This document shows, piece by piece, positions 36,677 through 45,874 of a DNA stretch of 64,000 nucleotides (positions within the stretch are counted from its first letter, which is position 1; each line of letters begins with the position of its first letter). Both the position numbers and the translations under genes were made by a program. The stretch is from Ginsengibacter hankyongi. Its GTDB lineage: Bacteria; Bacteroidota; Bacteroidia; Chitinophagales; Chitinophagaceae. The notes under the pieces are model-generated. The model was not told the origin of the DNA and ran no database searches. It worked only from the letters and a program-made list of their open reading frames with translations. Location of the stretch: the NCBI RefSeq assembly GCF_008710285.1, contig NZ_VYQF01000004.1, forward strand, positions 62,001-126,000. The letters run 5' to 3'.

Positions 36677-37858
36677 ATGAAACTTATCAATTGCTGTTCA
36701 AAAATCTTTATCATCAGCTTTTTGCTGATCGATACTTTCGCCCCTCTTCATGCCCAAGAAAACCTAAACATTAAAGACGTGTCCGGCTTTGGGGACAGCA
36801 AGCATCACTGGATGGATATTACGGATCATGAGCAGGTTATAGTTCCCTCAAAAGACCAGGAAAGTTATCAACCCGCGAATGTTCGTGAAATTGCTAATAA
36901 CATTTTGTTATATCAGCAGCCTAATGGCGGCTGGCCGAAGAATTATGATATGCTTGCAGTTCTTACTGATGAGCAGAAAAAAATGCTGGCGGAGCATAAA
37001 GATTCGAACCATACCACATTTGATAACGGTGCCACCTACACGCAGATTGAATACTTAGCAAAAGCTTATTCAATACTTAAAGATGAAAGATATAAGGACG
37101 CAGCAGTGAAAGGAATTCGTTTTATGCTGCAAGCTCAATATAATAATGGCGGCTGGCCACAGTTTTATCCTGACCTAAGCGGCTACCGTAAATACATTAC
37201 GTTTAATGACGGAGCGATGGTAGGAGTGATGAGCGTGCTGCAACATATCTTGCAGGGCTCGTCTTACTATTCTTTTATTGATGATGATTTAGGAAAAAAA
37301 GCTGCGGAGGCTTATCAAAAAGGGCTTGATTGTATTTTGAAATGCCAGATCAGGGAGAAGGGAACGCTCACGGTTTGGTGCCAGCAACATGATAACATCA
37401 CTCTTAAGCCAACCGGTGCAAGGGCATTTGAATTAGCATCAAAAGGAAGTGCAGAGAGCGCCGAAATTGTGGAATTACTCATGAAAATTGATAATCCGGA
37501 TAAGAAAATAATTGATGCGGTGAACAGTGCCGTTGCCTGGTTTAAAAAAGTTGAGATTAAAGGCATTCGTGTAAAAACAATTCCTGCAAAAGAAGTAATT
37601 TATAAATATCATGATGCAAAAGATGATAAGATAGTAGTAGAGGATCCCTCAGCGCCGCCTATTTGGACGCGCTATTACGAACTGGAAACTGACCGCCCGT
37701 TTTTCGCCAACCGCGATGGTAAAGCGGTTTATAAATTATCCGATGTATCAAGAGAACGTAGAACAGGGTATGGATGGTACGGCTATTCCCCGGCTAAAGT
37801 GATAAATATCGAGTATCCTAAATGGTTAGAAAGGATCGCAAATAAAAATAATCAGTAA
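36677..37858 (+). CDS. Pectate lyase (PL10)
   Basis: The 393-residue protein has a signal peptide (cleavage near PLHAQ) and PL10 hallmarks: NNILLYQQPNGGWPKNYDM, TTFDNGATYTQIEYLAKAY, MLQAQYNNGGWPQFYPD and the C-terminal RTGYGWYGYSPAKV. It cuts de-esterified polygalacturonan by beta-elimination and yields unsaturated uronides. Those products need KduI, of which only a fragment is present, or the GH105 enzyme. The stop shares one base with the next start. Confidence 0.92.
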   Translation: MKLINCCSKIFIISFLLIDTFAPLHAQENLNIKDVSGFGDSKHHWMDITDHEQVIVPSKDQESYQPANVREIANNILLYQQPNGGWPKNYDMLAVLTDEQKKMLAEHKDSNHTTFDNGATYTQIEYLAKAYSILKDERYKDAAVKGIRFMLQAQYNNGGWPQFYPDLSGYRKYITFNDGAMVGVMSVLQHILQGSSYYSFIDDDLGKKAAEAYQKGLDCILKCQIREKGTLTVWCQQHDNITLKPTGARAFELASKGSAESAEIVELLMKIDNPDKKIIDAVNSAVAWFKKVEIKGIRVKTIPAKEVIYKYHDAKDDKIVVEDPSAPPIWTRYYELETDRPFFANRDGKAVYKLSDVSRERRTGYGWYGYSPAKVINIEYPKWLERIANKNNQ

Positions 37859-38504
37859 TGCTTAAAAAAATTATTGAAATAGCTGCTGTTGCTTTTTCGA
37901 CTGCAATTGTGGTTATGGGCTTTAGAAGTATTCATGGGCTAGTGGTTTGCTTCGGTGATTCAATCACTTATGGTGCGAAGGTTGATGGAAAAAGCTGGGC
38001 CTATTTTCTTTCGCAGGATCACCCGGGTGTAAATTTTATTAATGCAGGCAGAAGCGGCAGAAAGACTTCAGACAAGCAAGAATTGCTGCCGGTTGTGAAG
38101 CAATATTCCAACGCGGAATATTATCTTATTTTTCTTGGGTAAACGATCTTAGAGACGGAAATGATTCAATGGTTGAAAGTTGCGTTACCAACATGAAATG
38201 GATGATAACCGCGATAAGGAAAGCAGATGCTAAAGCAAAAATCGTAATACTTGCTCCTTCTGATATTAATCTCGTTACGATGGATAACATCAACGTAAGG
38301 AAGAAGTACAACGAGAACACCAAACATTCATTATACGAACTGGAAGTGAAATATAAGCAGTTGGCAAAAGAAGAACATATTCATTTTATTTCTCTGCTCC
38401 ACGCTGTATTAAAGCAAAATTACGCAGATGGTTTACATCCAAATTTTGATGGTCAAAAAGAAATAGCAAACGTTGTTTGGAAAGGATTAAATAAGTTTTT
38501 TTAA
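37858..38504 (+). pseudogene. SGNH/GDSL hydrolase, frameshifted
   Basis: The first frame runs from 37858 to 38142 with a hydrophobic leader and the block GLVVCFGDSITYGAKV (nucleophile Ser), then NAGRSGRK. It stops just after YYLIFLG. Adding one G to the GGG at 38137-38139 continues it as VNDLRDGNDSMVESCVTNMK and on to the C-terminal block YADGLHPNFDGQ at about 38440, ending at 38504. All four SGNH blocks are thus present but in two frames. A sequencing error or a recent mutation would explain it equally well. An acyl or acetyl esterase on pectin is the likely original role. Confidence 0.85.
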
Positions 38505-38515
38505 AAATGTAACAA

Positions 38516-39538
38516 ATGAAATCTCGGACATTTAAGGTTCCCAGATGTTTAGTTCCCTCGCCTTTGGAGAGGAGTTGGGGTGAGGTTTTTGTATGTTGTT
38601 TGCTCTTACTTTCCTTCACTTTCCCAAAACAAAAGATTACTGGAACATACGACTACATCGTAGCAAAAGATGGCTCCGGAAATTTTATAACCATTCAATC
38701 TGCCATTGAAGCAAGCAAATCTTTTCCCTACCAGCGAATAAGAATTTTTATTAAGAAAGGGATATATCATGAGAAAGTGTTTATTCCCTCATGGAACACA
38801 AAAATTTCACTGATAGGCGAAAGTGAAGATAGCACCGTTATTACTTTTGATGATTACTTTAAGAAGATAAACAAAGGCCCAAACAGTACTTTTTACACGG
38901 CAACCGTTGCAGTGGAGGGCAACGATTTTCATGCGGAAAATTTAACGATAGAGAACAGTGCAGGTCCGGTTGGGCAAGCCCTTGCATTATCGATAGAAGC
39001 CGACCGTTGCTCGTTTACAAAGTGTAAATTGCTCGGCAACCAGGATACTTTATATGTGGCCGGTGATCATGCCAGGCAATATTTCAGCAATTGCTATATA
39101 GAAGGAACAACAGATTTTATTTTTGGTGAAGCAACTGCTTTGTTTGAAAAATGTGTTATTAAATGTAAAGCTAATTCTTACATTACCGCCGCTTCAACTC
39201 ACCAAGATGCTTCGTACGGGTTTGTTTTTAAAAACTGCGTTCTAACGGCGGTGTCGGGAATTGATAAAGTTTTCCTCGGGAGGCCCTGGCGTAGATATGC
39301 AAAAACTGTTTTTATAGATTGTAATATGGGTGCTTTTATTCAACCGGGCGGATGGTCTAACTGGGCAAACACTGATAATTTTAAAACCGTTTTTTATGCT
39401 GAATATAATAGCAGTGGCGAAGGAGCAGATACAAAAAAAAGGGTAGCATGGTCTCACCAGCTGAGTAAAAAGGAAGACGCAAAATATACTATTAAAAATA
39501 TTTTCTCCGGTACGGAAAATTGGGTTCCATTAAAATAA
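38516..39538 (+). CDS. Pectinesterase (CE8), first copy
   Basis: The 340-residue open frame has the CE8 motifs GQALALSIEADRCSFTKCK, GNQDTLYVAGDHARQYFSNC, GTTDFIFGEATALF and LGRPWRRYAK. It removes methyl groups from homogalacturonan. The first 28 codons are odd: MKSRTFKVPRCLVPSPLERS is largely the translation of a G-rich hairpin repeat (38555-38585), and the hydrophobic leader VCCLLLLSFTF follows it. No ATG lies between, so the repeat seems to be inside the coding sequence, or a non-ATG start is used after it. Confidence 0.9.
   Translation: MKSRTFKVPRCLVPSPLERSWGEVFVCCLLLLSFTFPKQKITGTYDYIVAKDGSGNFITIQSAIEASKSFPYQRIRIFIKKGIYHEKVFIPSWNTKISLIGESEDSTVITFDDYFKKINKGPNSTFYTATVAVEGNDFHAENLTIENSAGPVGQALALSIEADRCSFTKCKLLGNQDTLYVAGDHARQYFSNCYIEGTTDFIFGEATALFEKCVIKCKANSYITAASTHQDASYGFVFKNCVLTAVSGIDKVFLGRPWRRYAKTVFIDCNMGAFIQPGGWSNWANTDNFKTVFYAEYNSSGEGADTKKRVAWSHQLSKKEDAKYTIKNIFSGTENWVPLK
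38555..38585 (+). repeat. C/G-rich hairpin repeat, copy 3, inside the CE8 reading frame
   Basis: CCCTCGCCTTTGGAGAGG then AGTTGGGGTGAGG. It has two arm mismatches relative to copy 1 and is read in frame as PSPLERSWGEV. It has the same orientation as the other copies. Confidence 0.75.
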
Positions 39539-39546
39539 AATGATTA

Positions 39547-40479
39547 ATGATAATGATGTTACGTGTAATCTTAAACGTTAGTGTTCTGTTACTATTTACG
39601 TGCGGTGCAAGGGCACAGGATTTTATTCCGTTATGGCCTGTAGGGAAGATGCCCGATTCAAAAGGATTACATTTAAAAGACAGTATTGTAAATGAACGGG
39701 CATACCAGGTCGGCGTTCCCGGTATGTATGCATTCTTTCCTTCGAAAGATGATAATTGTGGCGCCGCAGTGGTGATTTATCCCGGTGGCGGCTACTCACA
39801 TATTGCTTTAAATCTCGGTGGCTTTCAATTGGCTAAATGGTTCAACACGCTTGGCATAAGCGCATTTGTTGTGAAATACCGTCTGCCTAATTCTCCTGAT
39901 GCGGTTAAAAGTGAGCTGGCGCCTTTGCAGGATGGCCAAAGAGCTTTGCAAATTGTAAGAGCCAATGCAAAGACGTGGAACATTCAAAAAAATAAAATTG
40001 GTGCGATGGGAACTTCAGCAGGGGGACACCTGGCAGCGTGGGTAGGCACTGCCGAAGAAGACATTACGTCTTTAAAAGATAGCATTGATGAAAATTCATT
40101 CGAGCCAAATTTTATGATATTGGTTTCGCCTGTGATTGATATGGGCGAGTTTGCACACAAAGGGAGCCGCGAAAGTCTTCTTGGAAAAAATCCTTCAGAT
40201 GAGTTGATAAAAAAGTATTCTCCGCAAAACAATGTTACCGATAAAGCGCCACCCTGTTTTATTGCAGATGCATTTAACGATAAAACGGTGCAGCCAATAA
40301 ATAGTTTGTTGTTTTACCAGGCGTTGCTTCAGCATAAAATTTCAACAAGCTTTCATGTTTTTCCGCAGGGCGGGCATGCCATCAATGTCAACAATACACC
40401 GGGATCTACCTCTTTCTGGAAAGAACTTTGCGAAGAATGGTTGAAGGAAATGGGTTTTATTTCTTTCGAAAAAAAATAA
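39547..40479 (+). CDS. Exported alpha/beta-hydrolase, acetyl-esterase-like
   Basis: The 310-residue protein has a signal peptide ending near GARAQ and the hydrolase motifs VVIYPGGGYSHIA (oxyanion), GAMGTSAGGHLAAWVG (nucleophile Ser), FIADAFNDKTV (Asp) and FPQGGHAINV (His). The opening IPLWPVGKMPDSKG is typical of acetyl-xylan-type esterases of Bacteroidota. It lies between two pectinesterase genes with spacings of 8 and 4 bases, so deacetylation of pectin or hemicellulose is likely. Confidence 0.88.
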   Translation: MIMMLRVILNVSVLLLFTCGARAQDFIPLWPVGKMPDSKGLHLKDSIVNERAYQVGVPGMYAFFPSKDDNCGAAVVIYPGGGYSHIALNLGGFQLAKWFNTLGISAFVVKYRLPNSPDAVKSELAPLQDGQRALQIVRANAKTWNIQKNKIGAMGTSAGGHLAAWVGTAEEDITSLKDSIDENSFEPNFMILVSPVIDMGEFAHKGSRESLLGKNPSDELIKKYSPQNNVTDKAPPCFIADAFNDKTVQPINSLLFYQALLQHKISTSFHVFPQGGHAINVNNTPGSTSFWKELCEEWLKEMGFISFEKK

Positions 40480-40483
40480 CCAA

Positions 40484-41449
40484 ATGAAAAGTACTCTTTT
40501 AGCCGCTTGTTTAATAATATTTTTCAATAGTGTGAATGCGCAAAAGGAGATCATCGTATCGATCGACGGTTCGGGACAATACAAAACTGTGCAGGAGGCA
40601 TTTGATGCGATTCCCTTGCATAATAAGAGGCCAATAAGCATCATCATTAAAAATGGAATATATAAAGAGAAGTTACATCTTGACTCCACAAAAAATTTTG
40701 TAACCATTATCGGTGAAGATAAATTTAAGACCATTCTTACCTACGATGACCATACGGGAAAGGTTACACGAAAAGGAGATACTATCAACACCAGAACTTC
40801 AGCAAGTTTTTTGATCCTGGCAAATAGTTTTACCGCAAAAAATATTACGATTCAAAACGATGCAGGCTTTACTGCAGGGCAGGCCGTAGCATTGGAATCG
40901 GATGGCGATAAAGCGCAATTTTATAATTGCCGGTTTGTTGGTTACCAGGATGTTTTGTTTACTAATAGTGAGCAAAGCAGGCAATATTATAAAGATTGTT
41001 ATATAGAAGGAACCACTGACTTCATTTTTGGCTCCGCCACTGTTTGGTTTGAGCATTGCCATATTCACAGCAAAAAGAATTCACACGTAACCGCTGCGTC
41101 TACTCCGCAGAATCATCCTTATGGTTATGTTTTTAACGATTGCGTACTTACGGGAGATACAAGCCTGCTCAATGTTTCGTTAGGCAGGCCGTGGCGGCCT
41201 TATGCAAGCGTAACCTATATGTGCTGTTATATAGGCGAACACATAAAGCCGGAAGGCTGGAGCAACTGGAACAAAACAGAAAATTACAAAACAACACGAT
41301 ATTCAGAGTATGAAAATTATGGCCCCGGCTCTGTAACATCATCAAGAGTGCCGTGGTCAAAACAGTTAACTGGCGGAGAAGCAAAAAAGATAACAATCAA
41401 AAATATTTTCAACGGATGGGAGCCGAAAGACTGTAACTTTAAAATGTAA
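40484..41449 (+). CDS. Pectinesterase (CE8), second copy
   Basis: The 321-residue protein has a signal peptide (MKSTLLAACLIIFFNSVNAQ) and the complete CE8 set: GQAVALESDGDKAQFYNCR, GYQDVLFTNSEQSRQYYKDC, GTTDFIFGSATVWF and LGRPWRPYAS. Nucleophile, acid/base and arginine are all present. It lies four bases after the esterase gene and 29 bases before the acetate permease gene, in the same operon. Confidence 0.94.
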   Translation: MKSTLLAACLIIFFNSVNAQKEIIVSIDGSGQYKTVQEAFDAIPLHNKRPISIIIKNGIYKEKLHLDSTKNFVTIIGEDKFKTILTYDDHTGKVTRKGDTINTRTSASFLILANSFTAKNITIQNDAGFTAGQAVALESDGDKAQFYNCRFVGYQDVLFTNSEQSRQYYKDCYIEGTTDFIFGSATVWFEHCHIHSKKNSHVTAASTPQNHPYGYVFNDCVLTGDTSLLNVSLGRPWRPYASVTYMCCYIGEHIKPEGWSNWNKTENYKTTRYSEYENYGPGSVTSSRVPWSKQLTGGEAKKITIKNIFNGWEPKDCNFKM

Positions 41450-41478
41450 AAATCTTTAACTAAACAAACATTCATTTT

Positions 41479-42072
41479 ATGGAACCATCAACGATTGCTA
41501 TTAAGGATACAACTGCGAATCCTGCTCCTTTGGGATTATTGGCTTTTGGAACAACCACTGTTTTACTCAACCTGCACAATGCAGGAATTTTTGAAATGAA
41601 CTCAATGATACTTGCCATGGGAATATTTTATGGTGGCCTTGCCCAGGTGATCGCAGGAATTATGGAAGGAAAAAAAAATAACACCTTCGGATTAACTGCG
41701 TTTACTTCTTACGGGTTTTTCTGGCTCACGCTGGTAGGCCTGATCGTTATGCCAAAGCTTGGATGGATTCCGGCGGCTTCAGAAGATGCCATGATTGCAT
41801 ATCTCATCATTTGGGGAATTTTCACAGGCTGCCTTTTCTTTGGAACGCTAAGAATAAGCAGGGCGCTGCAGTTTGTATTTGCCACATTAACCATTTTATT
41901 CTTTTTACTGGCTGCAGGCGATGCAACTGGCAATGCATCTTTAAAAACTTTTACAGGATACGAGGGTATTCTTTGCGGGGCATCTGCCATTTATACAGGC
42001 GTGGGAGCGTTACTGAATGAGATGTATGGTAGAACTGTGTTGCCGTTGGGATTAGTTAATAGAACTTCATAG
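41479..42072 (+). CDS. satP: Acetate/succinate uptake permease (GPR1/FUN34/YaaH family)
   Basis: The 197-residue protein has six hydrophobic segments and the family signature [20 protein letters not shown], then [20 protein letters not shown]. YaaH/SatP proteins take up acetate. In a cluster with at least four acetyl or acyl esterases this is a logical partner, recovering the acetate set free from pectin. No signal peptide is needed. Confidence 0.92.
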   Translation: MEPSTIAIKDTTANPAPLGLLAFGTTTVLLNLHNAGIFEMNSMILAMGIFYGGLAQVIAGIMEGKKNNTFGLTAFTSYGFFWLTLVGLIVMPKLGWIPAASEDAMIAYLIIWGIFTGCLFFGTLRISRALQFVFATLTILFFLLAAGDATGNASLKTFTGYEGILCGASAIYTGVGALLNEMYGRTVLPLGLVNRTS

Positions 42073-42096
42073 TATATTATTAATTTGAAAAAGCAA

Positions 42097-44103
42097 ATGC
42101 AATTTTATTCGCCACATCGCAAAAGCATGCTATTTGTGATTGTGGCGATATTTTTTTACACAAATTCCATTAGTCAAAAGCTATACGATTGCCTCGACTG
42201 GAAAACCAACGTTACCGTAAACACTTTTCTCGTGCAAAAAATGCACGGCCAGTATAACGAAAGAAGAAAAATATTCGCCAAAGCAATTACGTCAAAAAAA
42301 TTAACGGAAGAATACATCCAAAGCGTTCAAAGGAAGTTTAAAAAGATGTTGGGGGATTTTCCTATAAAAACTTCATTGAATCCTATAACTACAGGTACGC
42401 TACACCGGGATGGTTACAAGATTGAAAAGATTATCTACGAAAGTTTTCCAAATCATCATGTAACAGCTAACCTGTACATTCCAGATGGCAAAGGAAAATT
42501 CCCTGCAGCATTATTATTTTGTGGTCATGAGAATGAATCGAAGGCAACTGTTTCTTATCAAAAGACTGCAATTCTTTTTGCAAAAAATGGTTTCGTTGTT
42601 TTTGTTATCGATCCCATATCCCAAAGCGAAAGATTTCAATTAACCGATAATACCGGGGACCCGTTAGCAAGGGGTGGAACAACAGAACATACTTTATTGA
42701 ATGAGGGATCCAGCCTTCTTGGTACTTCTTCACCGGCGGATGAATTGTGGGATAATATACGCGGCCTGGATTACCTGGAAACAAGGCCGGAAGTGGATAC
42801 AGCGAGGATTGGCTGCCTCGGCAATTCCGGCGGCGGAATGCAAACCATATATTTCGCCGGTTATGAAAAAAGGATAAAAGTATTTGCCCCATGTAGCTAT
42901 CTTGCAAACAGGGAAAGGACTTTAGAAATATCCGGACCTGCAGATGGATGTGCGCAAATACCCGGCGAGGGCATGCAGCATCTGGAACTGGACGATTATT
43001 TAATTGCTTCAGCACCAAAGCCTCTCCTTATACTTGCCGGCAGATATGATTTTATCGATTACACGGGCACGTTAGTTGCTTATAATGAGCTTAAAAAAAT
43101 CTATACTTCTTTGCAACAGCCTCACAAGTTGACGTTATTTACTTATGATGATGGACATGGAATTTCTAAGCCCAAGAGAGAAGCGGCTGTTACCTGGTTC
43201 AGAAAATGGCTGTGCAACGATTCAACAAAAATTACAGAAGGAGATTTAGAAACAATTCCTGAGCATGACCTGTTATGTACGAAAAGTGGCCAGATAAATT
43301 CAGCATTTGCAGACGAAGTAGCAATACCGCAAAGAAATCTAATGTTGTTTGATAGCTTAAAATTAAGCCGCGATAAATTTTTGAAGCAGCAGCATGGTCT
43401 TGTCAAACAAAAGGTTGCCCAAATGCTTGCCCTCGATTTGAAAAATAAAAAAATAAATGTTGAGCATAAAGGAGAAGTAAAGAATGACGATCTCATTTTT
43501 GAAAAACTCATTATTCGCAAGAACGATCAAATCCCCTTACCTGTTTTAGAAATAAGTTCATCAAATAAAAGGCCTGAGAAAATAATTGTGTGGTTCAACG
43601 AAAAAGGAAAAGATGAAATCGCAGATAGTGCATCTCTCATAAAATCATACCTGGATAAGAATTATGCTGTGATCCTGTGTGATGTAAGCGGAACAGGGGA
43701 AACAACCGATAATCCTCAATTCAATGATAAAAAATATTATAATAAAGAATATCGCAATGCTATGCTCGCTTTGCATATCGGCGCGCCAATGGTTGGGATA
43801 AGAACGGCAGGCGTTCTTACGCTGATGGATTATATTGAGTCTATTCCTGAATATAAAGATGTTCCAATTGAAATTGATGCCACCGGCATTTCAACCATTG
43901 CTGCCATGCATGCAGCATTGTTTTGCGATCAAATCACTCAATTGAACTTGTATGGTGGTATTAAAACTTATAAAACGATTTTAGAAAATCCAATTGAGAA
44001 GAACTGGTATTCTTATGCAATAAATGAGGTATTGAAATATTATGATTTGCCCGACCTGGTTCAATTGATTGGAAAGGATAAATTTCATTTTATAAATAAT
44101 TAG
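42097..44103 (+). CDS. Two-domain alpha/beta-hydrolase, acetyl-xylan-esterase-like
   Basis: The start at 42097 (MQFYSPHRKSMLFVIV) is chosen over a TTG 12 bases upstream. It gives a hydrophobic leader ending near SISQK. The N-terminal half has the serine hydrolase triad: GCLGNSGGGMQT, LILAGRYDFID and FTYDDGHGISKPKR. The C-terminal half (about residues 400-668) repeats a hydrolase-like fold with a weak elbow (DATGISTIAAMHAAL) and no clear Asp or His, so it is probably non-catalytic. The role is likely deacetylation of a plant polysaccharide. Confidence 0.85.
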   Translation: MQFYSPHRKSMLFVIVAIFFYTNSISQKLYDCLDWKTNVTVNTFLVQKMHGQYNERRKIFAKAITSKKLTEEYIQSVQRKFKKMLGDFPIKTSLNPITTGTLHRDGYKIEKIIYESFPNHHVTANLYIPDGKGKFPAALLFCGHENESKATVSYQKTAILFAKNGFVVFVIDPISQSERFQLTDNTGDPLARGGTTEHTLLNEGSSLLGTSSPADELWDNIRGLDYLETRPEVDTARIGCLGNSGGGMQTIYFAGYEKRIKVFAPCSYLANRERTLEISGPADGCAQIPGEGMQHLELDDYLIASAPKPLLILAGRYDFIDYTGTLVAYNELKKIYTSLQQPHKLTLFTYDDGHGISKPKREAAVTWFRKWLCNDSTKITEGDLETIPEHDLLCTKSGQINSAFADEVAIPQRNLMLFDSLKLSRDKFLKQQHGLVKQKVAQMLALDLKNKKINVEHKGEVKNDDLIFEKLIIRKNDQIPLPVLEISSSNKRPEKIIVWFNEKGKDEIADSASLIKSYLDKNYAVILCDVSGTGETTDNPQFNDKKYYNKEYRNAMLALHIGAPMVGIRTAGVLTLMDYIESIPEYKDVPIEIDATGISTIAAMHAALFCDQITQLNLYGGIKTYKTILENPIEKNWYSYAINEVLKYYDLPDLVQLIGKDKFHFINN

Positions 44104-44116
44104 TCAGTTTGAAAAA

Positions 44117-45769
44117 ATGATAAAAATGTTTTTTAAGAGGGCTGCGTTTCTTATTTCAATGAATACATTTTGTATTTTATCGTATGCTCAGCATGATCAC
44201 GTGAATCAAAATTATGTTTCTAAAGTTTGGGTTGCAGATAATGGCGATGGCACTTACAAAAATCCTGTGTTAAATGCCGATTATTCTGATCCCGATGTGA
44301 TAAGGGTTGATAATGATTTTTATTTGGTCTCGTCAAGCTTTGAGGATATTCCGGGTCTGCCCATTTTGCATTCAAAAGATTTGGTGAATTGGACGATCAT
44401 TGGTCATGCATTAATGCGTCAACCGCCTTTTGGTCATTTCGATATTCCCCGACACGGTGATGGCGTTTGGGCGCCTTCCATCAGTTATCATAACGGTGAA
44501 TTTTATATTTATTATCCTGATCCTGATTATGGAATTTATGTCGTTAAGTCAAAAAAAGCAGGAGGGCCATGGAGCGAACCGGTTCTTGTTCAGGGTGGAA
44601 AAGGATTGATTGATCCGTGCCCTTTATGGGATGATGATGGACAATTATATTTAGTCAACGCATTTGCGGGTAGCCGTGCCGGTATTAAAAGTGTTATTGT
44701 AATAAAAAAATTAAATAAAGAAGGAACGAAAGTTATAGATGAAGGCAAACTGGTTTATGACGGCCACGAAAAAGATCCAACAATTGAAGGGCCGAAGATT
44801 TATAAACGTAATAGCTTTTATTACATCTTTGCTCCCGCGGGTGGCGTCTCTACAGGATGGCAATTGGTATTGCGCTCAAAAAATATTTATGGGCCTTATG
44901 AACGAAAAGTTGTGATGGATCAGGGGACTACTAAAATTAATGGGCCACACCAGGGCGCATGGGTTACTACACAAACAGGTGAAGATTGGTTTTTGCATTT
45001 CCAGGATAAAGGCGTTTACGGACGAGTGGTTCGCCTGGAACCTCTGAAGTGGATGAATAATTGGCCGGTAATTGGCATCGATAAAAATGGTGATGGAACC
45101 GGCGAACCAGTATCGATTTACAGAAAGCCAAATGTGGGAAAAAAGTTTGCAATTACTACTCCGGTTGAAAGTGATGAGTTCAATTCAAATGCCTTAGGCT
45201 TGCAATGGCAATGGATGGCAAACCCCCAACCGTATTGGTATTTCATGGATCCGGCAAAAGGTAAATTGCGGTTGTTTTCTGCTAAAGAACCCGATAACGC
45301 TCATAATTTATGGGAAGTACCTAATGTATTATTGCAAAAATTTCCTGCAGATGAATTCATGATTACAACGAAGTTGTCTTTTTATCCCAATCAAAAATTA
45401 GAAAATGAAGAAACAGGTTTAGCGATTATGGGTCTCCGCTATGCTACGTTAAAATTAGTAAGCAAACATGATGGACTATATCTGGTGTATGCTGTTTGTG
45501 ATAATGCAGAAAAAGGAGAGGCGGAAAAAAGCGAGGTGATCAAAAAAGTTGAAGATGGTACTATTTATTTAACAGCTAAAATTAGCAAGGGCGGCATATG
45601 CAATTTTAGTTATAGCCTTGATGGAAGTAATTTTGTGAAAGCGGGGGATGAGTTCCGTGCACAGGAAGGAAGATGGATTGGTGCAAAAGCCGGAATATTT
45701 TGCACAAGAAATAGTCAAACTAACGATTCCGGCTATGCGGACTTTGATTGGTTTAGAATTGAAAAATGA
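44117..45769 (+). CDS. GH43-family glycosidase with C-terminal beta-sandwich
   Basis: The 550-residue protein has a leader ending near LSYAQHDH. The five-bladed propeller motifs are YSDPDVIRVDNDFYLVSSSF (base Asp), GLIDPCPLWDDDGQLYLV (pKa modulator) and TIEGPKIYKRNSFYYIF (acid Glu). The C-terminal 200 residues form the usual beta-sandwich (LQWQWMANPQPYW). GH43 enzymes release arabinose, xylose or galactose side chains; exo-acting side-chain removal from rhamnogalacturonan is likely here. Confidence 0.93.
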   Translation: MIKMFFKRAAFLISMNTFCILSYAQHDHVNQNYVSKVWVADNGDGTYKNPVLNADYSDPDVIRVDNDFYLVSSSFEDIPGLPILHSKDLVNWTIIGHALMRQPPFGHFDIPRHGDGVWAPSISYHNGEFYIYYPDPDYGIYVVKSKKAGGPWSEPVLVQGGKGLIDPCPLWDDDGQLYLVNAFAGSRAGIKSVIVIKKLNKEGTKVIDEGKLVYDGHEKDPTIEGPKIYKRNSFYYIFAPAGGVSTGWQLVLRSKNIYGPYERKVVMDQGTTKINGPHQGAWVTTQTGEDWFLHFQDKGVYGRVVRLEPLKWMNNWPVIGIDKNGDGTGEPVSIYRKPNVGKKFAITTPVESDEFNSNALGLQWQWMANPQPYWYFMDPAKGKLRLFSAKEPDNAHNLWEVPNVLLQKFPADEFMITTKLSFYPNQKLENEETGLAIMGLRYATLKLVSKHDGLYLVYAVCDNAEKGEAEKSEVIKKVEDGTIYLTAKISKGGICNFSYSLDGSNFVKAGDEFRAQEGRWIGAKAGIFCTRNSQTNDSGYADFDWFRIEK

Positions 45770-45828
45770 CAACTGAATAATTATTATCCGACCGGGATAA
45801 CTATTTAATAAATAATATAATTCAGCCT

Positions 45829-45859
45829 TCCTCTCCCTTTGGGGAGGGGTTGGGGTGAG
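45829..45859 (+). repeat. C/G-rich hairpin repeat, copy 4
   Basis: CCTCTCCCTTTGGGGAGGGG then TTGGGGTGAG. It ends 15 bases before the start of the oxidoreductase gene, at the same distance and orientation as copies 1 and 2. Confidence 0.8.
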
Positions 45860-45874
45860 TTCTAAATTTTTTTT

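Noticed and set aside
45784-45800. Small hairpin TTATCC-GACCG-GGATAA after GH43
   Set aside because: Six-base AT-rich stem without a T-run is too weak to call a terminator.
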